Origin: Acidimicrobiia bacterium
Lineage (GTDB): Bacteria > Actinomycetota > Acidimicrobiia > Spongiisociales > UBA5794
Length of the DNA: 64,000 nucleotides
Reading direction: 5' to 3'
Assembly (NCBI GenBank): GCA_024762335.1
Contig: JANTHO010000005.1
Span: forward strand, 1-64,000
In this document: in pieces, positions 30,657 through 41,523 of the stretch
How positions within the stretch are numbered: position 1 is the stretch's first letter
Layout of the letters: each line of letters begins with the position of its first letter
The notes under the pieces: generated by a model
Told to the model about the DNA's origin: nothing
The model's input: the letters and a program-made list of their open reading frames with translations, nothing else
The model's database searches: none
Program-made: the position numbers and the translations under genes

Positions 30657-32468
30657 TTGCGCCGAATCCTCATCTCGATAGCGATCGCGATACCGCTCGT
30701 GATCGTGCTTGCGATCGGTGGTCTGTTCGTCTACGAGGAGGTCATGCATCCTGATCGCGTCGGCCGTAACGTCACGGCAGAGGGGGTCGATCTCTCCGGG
30801 TTGTCCACGGCCGACGCGGTTGCGAAAGTCGCCGCATACGAGGTCCGGCTCGTCGCCGCGCCCGCTCCGTTCATCGTCGATGGGGAAGATGTGGTGCTCG
30901 ACCCCGCCTCGGCCGGCCTGTCGATCGACGAGGAAGCCGTGGTTGAAGACGCCCTATCGCAGCGCCGCGAAGGTGGGTTCTGGTCGGATCTCGGCGGATG
31001 GATCCAGTCGTGGCAGACGCCGATCTCGATCCCGATCCCAACCAGTGTCGACGAGGAGATGATCGAGGCCGTTCTCGTCGACTGGGACCGTTCGTTGGTC
31101 GATCACCCGGCATACGAGGGCGCGGTACTCATCGAGAGTGGCGCGGCTGTTCCCGAGTATCCGCGACCGGGCGCGCTCATCGATCGCCCATCGGCATTCG
31201 CGGTCATTGCCCGATCGTTGGCTACGTTCGATCGCCTCCCCGCGGCGCTGCCGCTCACGGATCTCTCCCCGACCCTGACGAACGACGACATCGACGAGGC
31301 GGTCGCCCTTGCCAATGCGTACATCGGCAACCCGGTGACGCTCTGGCTCGAGGGGATGGATGAACGGATGACGTTTACGACGGCCGAACTGACGTCGGCC
31401 CTGCACAGCGAGATCGTCGTTCACTCCCCGCCGGAGATCGTGGTTGAACTGGATGAGGAGATGCTCCTCGACCTCGCCCGGGCGGATGCCGATCGCTTTG
31501 AGATCCTGCCGGTCGACGCATCGTTCGAATTCGACAAGGACACGCAGCAGATCACGATCAACGAATCGAAGCCGGGATGGGCCGTCGACGTCGACGCTGT
31601 TCCGGCCGTGGTCGAGAAGGCCGCTCTCGAGACTGGTGCGGCACGGTTGCCGATGAAACCGGGACAACAGCCGGAACTCACCACCGAGATGGCCGAAGCG
31701 ATGGGGCCGTTCGACGAGGTTTCCACGTTCACGACCTACCACCCATGCTGCCAGAGCAGGGTCACCAACATCCAGTTGCTCGCCGACACGATCGACGGTT
31801 CGATCGTGATGCCGGGCGAGACATTCTCGATCAACGACACGGCCGGTCAGCGGACGACGGCGAAGGGGTACGTGCGGGCAGGGGCGATCATCAACGGTGA
31901 GGTTCAGTGCTGCGACAGCCCGATCAACGTCGGCGGCGGAACGAGCCAGTTCGCCACCACGTTCTACAACGCCGTGTTCTTCGGTTGCTACGAGGATGTG
32001 GAGCACAAGCCCCACAGCCTCTACTTCAGCCGCTACCCGTACGTTCGCGAGGCGACGCTCGGATTCCCGTGGCCGGATGTGAAGTTCCGCAACGATTCGG
32101 CTGCGCCGGTGTTCATCGACACGTCTCACACCGGGGGATCGATCACCGTGACGTTCTACGGCAACAACGGCGGACGCACCTGCACCGCCGAGCGATCCGG
32201 CGACACGGTGACGCGTGTGATGACCTACCCGGACGGGAGCGTCACGACCCAATCGTGGACGTGGCACTACAAGAAGCCGGAGCCCAAAGACCCGACGACG
32301 ACGACCACTACGGCCGCGACGACCACCACGACTCAGGCGACGACGACGGTGCCGCCGCCTCCCGACACGACGGTGCCGCCGCCTCCCGACACGACGGTGC
32401 CGCCGCCTCCCGACACGACGGTGCCGCCGCCTCCCGACACGACGGTGCCGCCGACAACCGTGCCGTAG
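30657..32468 (+). CDS. VanW family protein with Thr/Pro-rich C-terminus
   Basis: VanW core SRVTNIQLLADTIDGSIVMPGETFSINDTAGQRTTAKGY...GGGTSQFATTFYNAVFFGC; TTG start. Confidence 0.88.
   Translation: MRRILISIAIAIPLVIVLAIGGLFVYEEVMHPDRVGRNVTAEGVDLSGLSTADAVAKVAAYEVRLVAAPAPFIVDGEDVVLDPASAGLSIDEEAVVEDALSQRREGGFWSDLGGWIQSWQTPISIPIPTSVDEEMIEAVLVDWDRSLVDHPAYEGAVLIESGAAVPEYPRPGALIDRPSAFAVIARSLATFDRLPAALPLTDLSPTLTNDDIDEAVALANAYIGNPVTLWLEGMDERMTFTTAELTSALHSEIVVHSPPEIVVELDEEMLLDLARADADRFEILPVDASFEFDKDTQQITINESKPGWAVDVDAVPAVVEKAALETGAARLPMKPGQQPELTTEMAEAMGPFDEVSTFTTYHPCCQSRVTNIQLLADTIDGSIVMPGETFSINDTAGQRTTAKGYVRAGAIINGEVQCCDSPINVGGGTSQFATTFYNAVFFGCYEDVEHKPHSLYFSRYPYVREATLGFPWPDVKFRNDSAAPVFIDTSHTGGSITVTFYGNNGGRTCTAERSGDTVTRVMTYPDGSVTTQSWTWHYKKPEPKDPTTTTTTAATTTTTQATTTVPPPPDTTVPPPPDTTVPPPPDTTVPPPPDTTVPPTTVP
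32342..32450 (+). repeat. 24-bp tandem repeat, about 4 copies, encoding VPPPPDTT
   Basis: acgacggtgccgccgcctcccgac repeated in frame. Confidence 0.9.
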
Positions 32469-32479
32469 TCGAGCTTCGG

Positions 32480-32992
32480 CTACTCGCTTTCGACGATGTC
32501 GATCGAATCGATCGTGACGGGGTTGTGCGGGCGATCCTGTGCCCCGGTCGGATTCTCGGCGATCGTGTCGACGACGTCCATGCCGTCCGTCACCTCACCG
32601 AAGATCGTGTAGGCGTTCGGAAGACCGACGTTGTCGTGGCAGATGAAGAACTGCGAACCGTTCGTGTTCGGCCCGGCGTTCGCCATCGCAACAGTCCCGC
32701 GTGAGTACTTCGTCTTGTCGTGGAACTCGTCGCGGAACCGGTAGCCGGGACCGCCGGTTCCCGTGCCGGTCGGATCGCCGCCCTGGATCATGAACCCCTT
32801 GATGGTGCGGTGGAAGATCACGCCGTCGTAGAACCCGTCGCGGGCGAGGAAGACGAAGTTGTTGACGGTCTGGGGGGCATCGGCGGCGAAGAAGCGGATC
32901 GTGATGTTCCCCGCGCTCGTGTGCAGCGTCGCCGAGTAGGTCTTCGAGAGATCGATCGTCAACTCGGGCGGGGTCGTGTACTGGGTGGCCAT
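32480..32992 (-). CDS. Cyclophilin-type peptidyl-prolyl isomerase
   Basis: VIFHRTIKGFMIQGGDPTGTGTGGPGY, GSQFFICH. Confidence 0.94.
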   Translation of the reverse strand: MATQYTTPPELTIDLSKTYSATLHTSAGNITIRFFAADAPQTVNNFVFLARDGFYDGVIFHRTIKGFMIQGGDPTGTGTGGPGYRFRDEFHDKTKYSRGTVAMANAGPNTNGSQFFICHDNVGLPNAYTIFGEVTDGMDVVDTIAENPTGAQDRPHNPVTIDSIDIVESE

Positions 32993-33066
32993 GAGGGACT
33001 CCTGTGGTCGGGTGTGCGCCCCGAACCCTACGTCGATGCCCGTCGTTGTTTCCGATGTACCGGGCG

Positions 33067-34299
33067 TCAGAACCCGCGGCGGCGACGGAGCTTGCGTTGG
33101 GAGCCCGGCTTGAACGGAGCGAGTTCTGCCGGGGGCTGCCAGGAGAACAGGTCGTCGACGCGTTCATCGTTCGAGAACATCTTGATGATCGGGACGTTGA
33201 GTCCCGCACGCCGCTGGATTCCGAGCACCTCGTTGACCTGGTCCCATTCGACGAGGGTCACGACGAGCCCTTCTTCGCCGGCGCGGGCCGTCCGCCCGGA
33301 CCGGTGGAGGTAGGTCTTGGGATCGTCCGGCGGGTCGTAGTGGATGACGATGTCGACGCCTTCGATGTGAAGACCCCGTGCAGCCACGTTCGTGGCGACG
33401 AGAACCGTGGCCCTGCCCTCGCGAAAGCGGGTCAGCGACTGCTCGCGCTTCTGCTGGGGAAGATCACCGTGGATGGCAGCGGCATTGATGCCGAGATCCC
33501 GGAGCTTCCTCGTGAGATCGTCCGCCGCCCATTTCGTGCGAGTGAACATGAGCGTCCGCTCGGCGCCGCGGCTGATCTGCGCAGCCATCTTGGGCTTGTC
33601 GAGATGATGAACCTTCAGGAAACGATGCTCCATCGTGTCGACCGTCTCCGAGTCGGATTCGACCTCGTGACGGACCGGGTCGGTCATGTACCGGTCGACC
33701 AGCTCCTGGACCTGCGAGTCGAGTGTCGCCGAGAAGAGGTATGTCTGATGGACGTCCGGTACCGCCGACATGATCCTCCGGACCTGAGGCATGAACCCCA
33801 TGTCCGCCATCTGATCCGCCTCATCGATACACGCAACGGTGATCTCGTCGAGCCTCGCCTTGCGACGCTCCATCAGGTCGATCAGACGGCCCGGTGTTGC
33901 GATGAGGAGTTCGACCCCCGCGGTGAGCGCGTCGATCTGGTCCTTCATCGATGCGCCGCCGTAGACGGTCACGAGCCGAAGCCCGCGTGCAGCGATGAGC
34001 GGTTCGAGATCGCGTGTCACCTGCATGGCCAGCTCCCTCGTCGGCACGAGAACGAGTGCCTTCGGGTGGAACGGCTCTGCAGGCTCGAGCCCCTCGACGA
34101 TCGGCAGACCGAACGCGAGCGTCTTGCCCGAGCCCGTCTTGGCCTTTCCGAGAACGTCGGATCCGGCAAGACCGTCCGGGATGGTCATCGCCTGGATGGG
34201 GAACGGTTCTTTGAACCCCGCCTCGTTGAGAACGGCGAGGAGTTCGGCGCCGACACCGAGGTCGGCAAAGGTCGTGTTTGTGGTGAGTTCGTTGGTCAT
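33067..34299 (-). CDS. DEAD-box RNA helicase
   Basis: GKAKTGSGKTLAFGLP, PTRELA, DEAD (as CIDEADQM), SAT, HRSGRTAR. Confidence 0.94.
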   Translation of the reverse strand: MTNELTTNTTFADLGVGAELLAVLNEAGFKEPFPIQAMTIPDGLAGSDVLGKAKTGSGKTLAFGLPIVEGLEPAEPFHPKALVLVPTRELAMQVTRDLEPLIAARGLRLVTVYGGASMKDQIDALTAGVELLIATPGRLIDLMERRKARLDEITVACIDEADQMADMGFMPQVRRIMSAVPDVHQTYLFSATLDSQVQELVDRYMTDPVRHEVESDSETVDTMEHRFLKVHHLDKPKMAAQISRGAERTLMFTRTKWAADDLTRKLRDLGINAAAIHGDLPQQKREQSLTRFREGRATVLVATNVAARGLHIEGVDIVIHYDPPDDPKTYLHRSGRTARAGEEGLVVTLVEWDQVNEVLGIQRRAGLNVPIIKMFSNDERVDDLFSWQPPAELAPFKPGSQRKLRRRRGF

Positions 34300-34363
34300 G
34301 AAGAGGTTGGCCGTGATGGCCTTTTCCAAAGGTAGCGGCCGCGGCGAGCTACCCGGGTTCTCT

Positions 34364-35179
34364 TCAGTTGAGAACGCGCCGGATGAGGCTCTTGCGTGCG
34401 GCGGCGCGCTTCCCCGCGGTGATTCCGGCAGCGAACGCAGCACCTGCGATTCCGGCCGCGCCGATGCCCGCCGTGGTTCGTTTCATCACCTTCTTGCGGG
34501 CTCTGCTGAACTCGACGATCGGCCAGCCGCGGTGGTAGGCGATCGTTTCCAGCGCCCGGTCCGGGTTGACGGCAACGGGATGGCCAACGATCTCCAGCAT
34601 CGGGAGATCGCCCGCAGAGTCGGTGTATGCGTATGAGAGGCGAAGGTCGTAGCCGCGTTCGTCGGCGATCTTTCGGATGGCGATGGCCTTCCCCTCGCCG
34701 TAGCAGAAGGGTTCCGCCAGTTCCCCCGTGTAGGTGCCGTTCCGAATCTCGGCGACGGTTCCGATCCCACCCGTCAGACCGATGGCGTTTGCGAATTCAC
34801 CGACGATTTCGATCGGTGAGGCGGACACGATGTAGGTGTCGCGATCGGCCGCGTGATGCAGGTCGATCAGGCCTCTCGCCTCTCGCCTCACGTCGGTCTC
34901 GAGGCGGGGAATGACCTGCTCGCCGAGTTCGGCCATGTGCTCGACTGATACACCGGCGATCGCCTGGAGAACCCGATTCTTGACGGCATCGGTCTTCTGA
35001 TCTGAAGCACCGGCGAATAGGAAGGTCACAGCGTTGGCAACATCGGCGGCCAGTTCCCTGTTCGAGACCATGCCCGCCCGGTAGGCAGCCCACCCGAGAG
35101 CGAAGACGGAAGATCCGCTGATGATCGTCCGGTCGAGATCGAAGAACGCCGCGCCCCTCGCCGGTGTCCGCTCGGTCAT
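34364..35179 (-). CDS. HAD-IB family hydrolase
   Basis: AAFFDLDRTIISGSS, YIVSASP, YAYTDSAGDLPMLEIVGHPVAVNPD. Confidence 0.9.
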   Translation of the reverse strand: MTERTPARGAAFFDLDRTIISGSSVFALGWAAYRAGMVSNRELAADVANAVTFLFAGASDQKTDAVKNRVLQAIAGVSVEHMAELGEQVIPRLETDVRREARGLIDLHHAADRDTYIVSASPIEIVGEFANAIGLTGGIGTVAEIRNGTYTGELAEPFCYGEGKAIAIRKIADERGYDLRLSYAYTDSAGDLPMLEIVGHPVAVNPDRALETIAYHRGWPIVEFSRARKKVMKRTTAGIGAAGIAGAAFAAGITAGKRAAARKSLIRRVLN

Positions 35180-36954
35180 CGCACCGAGTCCAATCCCGCG
35201 ACCGGAATCGAGAAGAGATCGGACGCACCGGCCGTGACCGATGGCAGGATGCCTGCCGCTCGGGGGAGCAACTGATGCGCGTAGAACGCGGCGGTGTCGA
35301 TCTTCGCCTCGTACCAGGGGTCGGGTTCCTCATCGAGCGCGGCGAGGGCCAGCCGTGCGAGGTAGTAGCCCCCGGCGACGGTTCCGAACATCTCGAGATA
35401 CGGTGTTGCTCCTGCGAGACGGTCGTTGGCGTCGGCGGTGCCGAGGAGCCACTCCGTCGCCTCGCTGAGACGTCCGACGGCATCGCCGAGTGCGGCACCC
35501 ATCGTGGTGAAGCGGGGATCGCCGGACGCTGGGAGCGCCTCAGCGAGCTCGGCCATCTCCTCGAGGTACGCTCGCACGACGGCGCCATCGTCCATCGGGA
35601 TCTTGCGCATGACCAGATCGATCGCCTGGATGCCGTTCGTGCCCTCGTAGATGGGGGTGATGCGGGCATCCCTGAGATGCTGCGCTGCACCGGTCTCCTC
35701 GACGTATCCGACGCCTCCGTGGATCTGGACGCCGATCGAAGCCATGGAAACACCGAGGTCCGTGCACCACGCCTTCGCCACCGGTGTGAGCAGTGCAACA
35801 CGAGCGGCCGCCGTCGCCCGGCCCGTCTCGTCCGGATGGCGGTGGCTTCGTTCTCCCGCTGCGGCCGTGTCATAGAGCAGGCCGCGGGCGGATTCGTTGT
35901 AGGCCTTCATCGTCATCAGCATCCGGCGTACGTCCGGATGCTCGATGATCGGGCTCTGCTCCGTCTTCGGCGCACCGACGGCCCTGCCCTGTCTGCGCTC
36001 CTTCGCATACGCGAGTGCCTGCTGGTATGCGCGGTCGGCGATACCGAGACCCTCGAGGCCGACCTCGCGTCTGGCCTGGTTCATCATCTTGAACATGTAA
36101 CGCATCCCGCGGTTCGGCTCACCGATGAGGTAGCCGACCGAGTCCTCATAGGCCAGGACACAAGTCGGGCTGCCGTGGATACCGAGCTTGTGCTCGATAG
36201 ACACCGTCTCGATGTGGTTCGAACCACCGATGGTCCCATCGTCGTCGACGAGCATCTTCGGTACGAGGAACAGCGAGATGCCCCGTGTCCCCGGTGGGGC
36301 ATCGGGGAGGCGGGCGAGGACGAGATGCACGATGTTGTCAGAAAGATCGTGATCGCCCCACGTGATGAAGATCTTCGATCCGTTGATGCGATACGTTCCG
36401 TCGTCGTTCGGGATCGCCTTCGTCCGGAGCGCTCCCACATCCGAACCGGCTTCGGGTTCGGTCAGGACCATGGTGCCCGTCCACTCCGCGGTGACCAATT
36501 TCTCGAGATAGATCGCTCGCAACTCGTCACCCGCATGGTCGGCGATGACGGTGATGGCCGATCCGGTCAGCATCGGGTTGAGGGAGAACGCCAGGTTCGC
36601 GGACACGAACATCTCGCTGAGAGCGAAACCCACGGCATCGGGAAACCCGTGGCCGCCGTACTCGAGCGGACCCGTAACCGCGCTCCAGCCGGTCTCGACG
36701 TACTTCTGCCACGCATCCTTGAAGGAATCCGGCGTGACGACGTTGCCGTCCACCCAGATCGACCCGATCTCGTCGCCGTCGCGATTGGTCGGAGCGATCA
36801 CCTCAGACATGAACCGCCCGGCCTCATCGAGAGCGCCATTGATGGTGTCGAGATCGACGTGCTCGAAACCCGGGTATTCGACGAGGTCTTCGATGCCGAC
36901 GATGTGACGAAGAACGAACTTGATATCACGCAGGGGTGGTGTGTAGTCGACCAT
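35176..36954 (-). CDS. Acyl-CoA dehydrogenase family protein
   Basis: [57 protein letters not shown]; 4 bp overlap with HAD gene. Confidence 0.94.
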   Translation of the reverse strand: [592 protein letters not shown]

Positions 36955-37002
36955 GCCCTGAGGATAGGCGCAGGGAGATCGGCCCGGTCCGGCCGGAAGA
37001 GG

Positions 37003-37194
37003 CTAGGCGTCGACGCCGACGGGTTCGCGCTCGGGCCCGTGGGTGGCCGGCTCCGTCACGAGGAGCGTTCGAACGTCGAGTGCGAAGTCCATGACGCGCG
37101 AATCGATCCACATGGCGTTCTCGTTCAACCATGCGTCGATGAACTCCACCGTTCGGAGTGTGTTCGTCGTGTCGTTCGGTTCGTGAGCGGTCAT
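37003..37194 (-). CDS. Small hypothetical protein (63 aa)
   Basis: Plausible start and coding composition; fills the gap between flanking genes. Confidence 0.4.
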   Translation of the reverse strand: MTAHEPNDTTNTLRTVEFIDAWLNENAMWIDSRVMDFALDVRTLLVTEPATHGPEREPVGVDA

Positions 37195-37270
37195 GACATC
37201 CCGTTCGATCGGTTATTCAAGGGTACGACGTAGGCTCCGTTACTCCATCATCATCGACACGAGGAGCCAG

Positions 37271-37867
37271 ATGCTCAAGCGTCCTGTGATCATCATCTCG
37301 ATCGCCGCAGCGATCGTCCTTGCAGCGTGCTCCGGGGACGGTGCCGGTGCAGATGACGCCGGTGCTGAAGCCGCGCCGGCGGCCACGTCGGTCGCGTCCA
37401 CCACTCCGACGACAACATCGCCTCCCCAGGGGGCCGAAACGGAAGGAACGCTCATCGTGCAGGACGGAGATCTGGTCGAGGTCCACTACGACGGTACGCT
37501 CGACGACGGCTCGACCTTCGACTCGTCCCGGGAGCGCGGCACGCCCTTCTCGTTCACCGTGGGGACCGGTCAGGTCATCGCCGGGTTCGACGAGGCCGTC
37601 CGGGGGCTCCGTGTCGGCGAGTCCCGGGAGGTACGTATTCCTGCCGAGGACGCCTACGGGGAGTGGTCTGAAGCGAACGTCATCGAGGTACCGATCGGAG
37701 ATGATCAGGGCGACGTTGCGGTCGGCGACCGGGTCTATCTCAACACGGGTCAAGCGGCCGTCGTCCTCGAGGTCAAAGACGGCACGGTCGTTCTCGACGC
37801 CAACCACGAGCTCGCAGGCAAGGCCCTGACGTTCAACATCGAGGTCCTGTCGATCACCAGACCGTAG
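37271..37867 (+). CDS. FKBP-type peptidyl-prolyl isomerase lipoprotein (SlyD-like)
   Basis: Lipobox VLAACSG; VEVHYDGTLDDGSTFDSS, VIAGFDEAVRGLRVGE. Confidence 0.92.
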   Translation: MLKRPVIIISIAAAIVLAACSGDGAGADDAGAEAAPAATSVASTTPTTTSPPQGAETEGTLIVQDGDLVEVHYDGTLDDGSTFDSSRERGTPFSFTVGTGQVIAGFDEAVRGLRVGESREVRIPAEDAYGEWSEANVIEVPIGDDQGDVAVGDRVYLNTGQAAVVLEVKDGTVVLDANHELAGKALTFNIEVLSITRP

Positions 37868-37898
37868 GCCGAATCGCATCCGGACGGTTCGGGCCGCT

Positions 37899-39689
37899 CT
37901 ACTCTTCGACCGCCCACAGACTCCGGAATTCGGCAGAGCTCTCGAGAAGCTCCTCGGCGGTTCCCCTCGATTCGATTCTGCCGCCCTTCATCACGACGAC
38001 GAGATCCGCACGCTGGAGAGCCGGTTTCCGGTGCGACACGACGAGCGCCGTCGCCCCGGAACCGTCGGCGAACAGGCGATCCCACAGCGTCTGTTCCGTT
38101 TCGACGTCGAGGGCGCTGGAGAGATCATCGAAGACGAGGAGTTCTGGGCGGCGCACCAACATGCGCGCAGCCGCCGACCGCTGGATCTGGCCTCCCGAGA
38201 GCCGAACGCCGCGGGGACCGACGAGCGTATCGAGACCATCGTGCATGGCGGCCAGGTCGTCCTCCATCGTGGCCGTGTGGATCGCCGCTGCGACGTCGTC
38301 TTCGTTCGCGTCGATACCGAGCGTCAGGTTCTCAACAAGGGTCAACGAGAACAGTTGTGGCACCTGCGGGGTGTACGCCGTGCGCGGAGGAGTCATGATT
38401 GCTGCCGGATTTCGAACGGGCTCCCCCTTCCACTTGATGGTGCCGCCGTCGGCGGGGACGAGCCCCAGGATGGCGCGCAGCAGCGTCGTCTTACCGGAAC
38501 CGATCCGGCCGGTCACGACTACAAACCGGCCCGCGTCGACGTCGAGGTCGACGGCCTCGATGCCCGCCCCGGACGACGGATACCGATAGGTGAGATCGCG
38601 AACGGAGAGCAGCGGATCGCCGTTGGACGAGCCGTTCGCCTCGTAGGCGGACCCGGGCCGGATGTGCGGTGCCGGAGCAGTAGACAGGCTCCGGTCGGCG
38701 ACGAGATCCCGCCACGTCGCACCGCGCATCAGCGAGATCATGCGATCTGCAGAGACGCCTGCCTGTTTCACCCGTGCGATGAACAGACCCACGAAGTAGG
38801 CGGAGTCCGTCACCATGGCCAGCAGATAGACGAACAGGCTGAACTCACCCACCGTGATCCCTGCCGACCCGTCGGTCGAGATCGTTCCCGCTGCGAGGAT
38901 CAGGATCAGCCCGGTACCGATGCTCACCGTGTTGTGAAACACCGCTTCGAGCCCGGCGCTGAATGTGCGGTCGCGAACCATCATCTTCTTGCGAACCGCA
39001 TTCAGTTCGTCGAAGTGGTGGAGCATCGTCGCTTCAGCCCCGGCGACCTTCACCGACTGAACGGAGCTGAGGGTCTCACCGAGGAAGCCGGTGATCGCTT
39101 CGGTCGACTCCCGGGCCGCCGTCCGGTACCGCCGGATCGTCGACCCGGTACGACTGACGATGAGGATCACGATCGCCACCGGGGCGAACACGACCATCGT
39201 CATCGTGGGATCGATGGTGAACAGGATCACGATCGCCACGATCGCCGACACGGTCGATCCGAGGAAGTCGACCGTGAAGTCGAGCGCCTCGAGCGTGTGG
39301 TTGACGTCGTCGCGGAACCGCGACACGACTTCACCGGGTGTTTCTTCGACGGGTCGTGCACCGGGCAGCGAGAAGATCCAGGCGAGCATCGATGCCCGCA
39401 TCCCTGCTCCCGCACGGAACAGGAGTCCGGAGTGGAGACGCATCGCACCGAACACGGCGATGATTCGAGCAGCCAGATAGGCCCAGAGGACTCCGAGGAT
39501 CGTCGGGAGGTTCCAGCCTGCGGTTTCGCCGGTGAGCTGGTCGAAGAAGGCGGCGATGAGGAGTCCGACGATGATCGGAGCCGTCCAGATCGTGATCCAC
39601 ATGACGAGGCTCGCAAAGTAGCGGATCCTTTGATTCGCGATCAGGGAGGCAACGATGCGGCCGATGGGGGCGTCCGAGCGGGTCGTCAT
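37899..39689 (-). CDS. ABC transporter ATP-binding/permease, half-transporter 2
   Basis: TM domain plus Walker A GRIGSGKTTL, signature LSGGQIQRSA, LLVFDDLSSALD. Confidence 0.93.
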   Translation of the reverse strand: MTTRSDAPIGRIVASLIANQRIRYFASLVMWITIWTAPIIVGLLIAAFFDQLTGETAGWNLPTILGVLWAYLAARIIAVFGAMRLHSGLLFRAGAGMRASMLAWIFSLPGARPVEETPGEVVSRFRDDVNHTLEALDFTVDFLGSTVSAIVAIVILFTIDPTMTMVVFAPVAIVILIVSRTGSTIRRYRTAARESTEAITGFLGETLSSVQSVKVAGAEATMLHHFDELNAVRKKMMVRDRTFSAGLEAVFHNTVSIGTGLILILAAGTISTDGSAGITVGEFSLFVYLLAMVTDSAYFVGLFIARVKQAGVSADRMISLMRGATWRDLVADRSLSTAPAPHIRPGSAYEANGSSNGDPLLSVRDLTYRYPSSGAGIEAVDLDVDAGRFVVVTGRIGSGKTTLLRAILGLVPADGGTIKWKGEPVRNPAAIMTPPRTAYTPQVPQLFSLTLVENLTLGIDANEDDVAAAIHTATMEDDLAAMHDGLDTLVGPRGVRLSGGQIQRSAAARMLVRRPELLVFDDLSSALDVETEQTLWDRLFADGSGATALVVSHRKPALQRADLVVVMKGGRIESRGTAEELLESSAEFRSLWAVEE

Positions 39690-41455
39690 GCGAGTACCTC
39701 CTCCATGCCGGTTGCCAGGAGAGTCGAGAAGCGGGACCCGGGATCCGCTGCGAGCGTCCGGCGCTCACCGAACTCGACCACCCGTCCGTCGTCGAGGATC
39801 AGAATGTCGTCCGCCCGCGTGACGGTACCGAGACGGTGGGCGATGACGATGCCGGTACGACCCTCGAGCAGGTGATCGACGGCGCGTTCAATGAGGGCCT
39901 CGGTTGCCGGGTCGAGGCGCGATGAGGCTTCGTCGAGGACAACCACTCCCGGGTCTTCGAGGAAGATCCGGGTGAAAGCGAGCAGCTGGGCCTGGCCCGC
40001 AGACAGCCCGCCGCTCCCGGACTCCAGGAGCGTGTCGAGACCGTCCGGCAACGAGGCCAGCCAGGAATCGAGCTCGAGGCGGTGGATCGCATCGAGGATC
40101 TCTTCGTCCCCGATCTGATCGTTGAAGAAGGTCAGGTTGTCACGGACCGATGCGCGGAAGAGCTGGACGTCCTGGGTGACCATCCCGACCCGCTTGCGAA
40201 GATCGACGATGTGGGCATCCCACGTAGCGACGTCATCCAGCATCACTGTCCCGCTCTGGGGTTCATACAGCCGGGTGATGAGGCGGGCGATCGTCGACTT
40301 TCCACTACCGGTTCTGCCGAGGAGACCGACCACTCGGCCAGGAGCGATATCGAAGGTCACGTCGTGCAGGACGATCTCGTCGTCCGGATCGCTTTCCTCG
40401 TCTTCCCCATCGGCGTAGGAGAAAGTCACCTGATCGAACGTGACGCGAAGCGGACCGGCGTTGATCGTCTCGTCCCCGTCCGGCCGCAAGCGCGTCGTCG
40501 CCGCCATCAGCTCGTCCACGCGGGCGATCGCGGCACCGGCCTTCTGGAGGTCCTCCATTTGGGACCGGATCTGCTCCATCGGATGGCGCGTCATCTCGAC
40601 GTAATGGAACACCAGGTAGACCGAGCCGATCGTCAGCGTTCCGATTCCGAACAGCCATGAACCGAGAATGAAAACGATCGATGTGGAAAGACCGTAGAGC
40701 ACGATCGTCGTGCTCCACATCCATGCCCAGCCCATCCATCCTCGGATCGTCTGCGGGAGCCAGCGGCGGTGGATGTCGTTGAAGCGTTCCTCCATGTACG
40801 GGGCCGAGCCGTTCGCCGTGATGTCCTCGGTACCTTCGACCACCTCGCCGACGAAGCCGAATGCCTCGGCCGCAGTCGCACGGACGGCGCGCCATCTGGG
40901 GACGGCGATCCGGTGCAACCCGGTCATCGTTCCGAGCGCGAGGATGGTGAAGATCGTGACGCTGACGCCGACGATCCAGCTCTCGAGCCACAGCATCACG
41001 AGGATTCCGATGACGAGCGTCCCGTTTCCGACAACCTTGATCATCATCGCCGAGAAGAAGTTCGAGAGCGATGTCACGTCACCGTCGATGCGTTCGATGA
41101 GCTCTCCGGACGAGTGGCCTTTGTGGAACCCCATGTCGAGATGGAGCACGTGGTCGGTGAGGTTCGCCCTGAGCCGGTTCGTGGCGGTCCACCCGATGTC
41201 CTCGGCGAGATAGGTCGACCAGATCGCGAGCGCCTGCTGCCCGACGGCGATCAGCATGAACGCGACCGCGATGGGGACGAGTTCGCTCGTACCCCGGCCT
41301 TCGAGTGCCCCGTCGATGAACCGCTTGATGAGCTGCGGATTCACGAGTTGAAGCCCGATGGTCCCGAAGAGGACGACGGCGAGGAGGGCCACCCGCGGTC
41401 TGAGGGGACGTAGGTAGTCGGAGAGGAGGTTGAAATAGGCTCGTACGGGGATCAT
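39686..41455 (-). CDS. ABC transporter ATP-binding/permease, half-transporter 1
   Basis: TM domain plus Walker A GRTGSGKST, signature LSAGQAQLLA, VVVLDEASSRLD; 4 bp overlap with partner. Confidence 0.94.
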   Translation of the reverse strand: MIPVRAYFNLLSDYLRPLRPRVALLAVVLFGTIGLQLVNPQLIKRFIDGALEGRGTSELVPIAVAFMLIAVGQQALAIWSTYLAEDIGWTATNRLRANLTDHVLHLDMGFHKGHSSGELIERIDGDVTSLSNFFSAMMIKVVGNGTLVIGILVMLWLESWIVGVSVTIFTILALGTMTGLHRIAVPRWRAVRATAAEAFGFVGEVVEGTEDITANGSAPYMEERFNDIHRRWLPQTIRGWMGWAWMWSTTIVLYGLSTSIVFILGSWLFGIGTLTIGSVYLVFHYVEMTRHPMEQIRSQMEDLQKAGAAIARVDELMAATTRLRPDGDETINAGPLRVTFDQVTFSYADGEDEESDPDDEIVLHDVTFDIAPGRVVGLLGRTGSGKSTIARLITRLYEPQSGTVMLDDVATWDAHIVDLRKRVGMVTQDVQLFRASVRDNLTFFNDQIGDEEILDAIHRLELDSWLASLPDGLDTLLESGSGGLSAGQAQLLAFTRIFLEDPGVVVLDEASSRLDPATEALIERAVDHLLEGRTGIVIAHRLGTVTRADDILILDDGRVVEFGERRTLAADPGSRFSTLLATGMEEVLA

Positions 41456-41499
41456 GTGGTGTCCTTGGTGGTCAGGTGGGACGGGAGCGTGAGGGCATG

Positions 41500-41523
41500 A
41501 AAAAAGCCGCCCGGTGGGCGGCC
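41500..41523 (-). terminator. Intrinsic terminator in the leader of the ABC exporter operon
   Basis: Minus strand GCCGCCC-ACC-GGGCGGC followed by TTTTTT, between the uORF and the exporter start. Confidence 0.85.

Noticed and set aside
32342-32450. Short tandem repeat considered as CRISPR
   Set aside because: 24-bp direct tandem copies without spacers, in frame within a coding sequence
35164-37233. 689-aa plus-strand ORF
   Set aside because: Antisense to acyl-CoA dehydrogenase; composition typical of shadow ORFs
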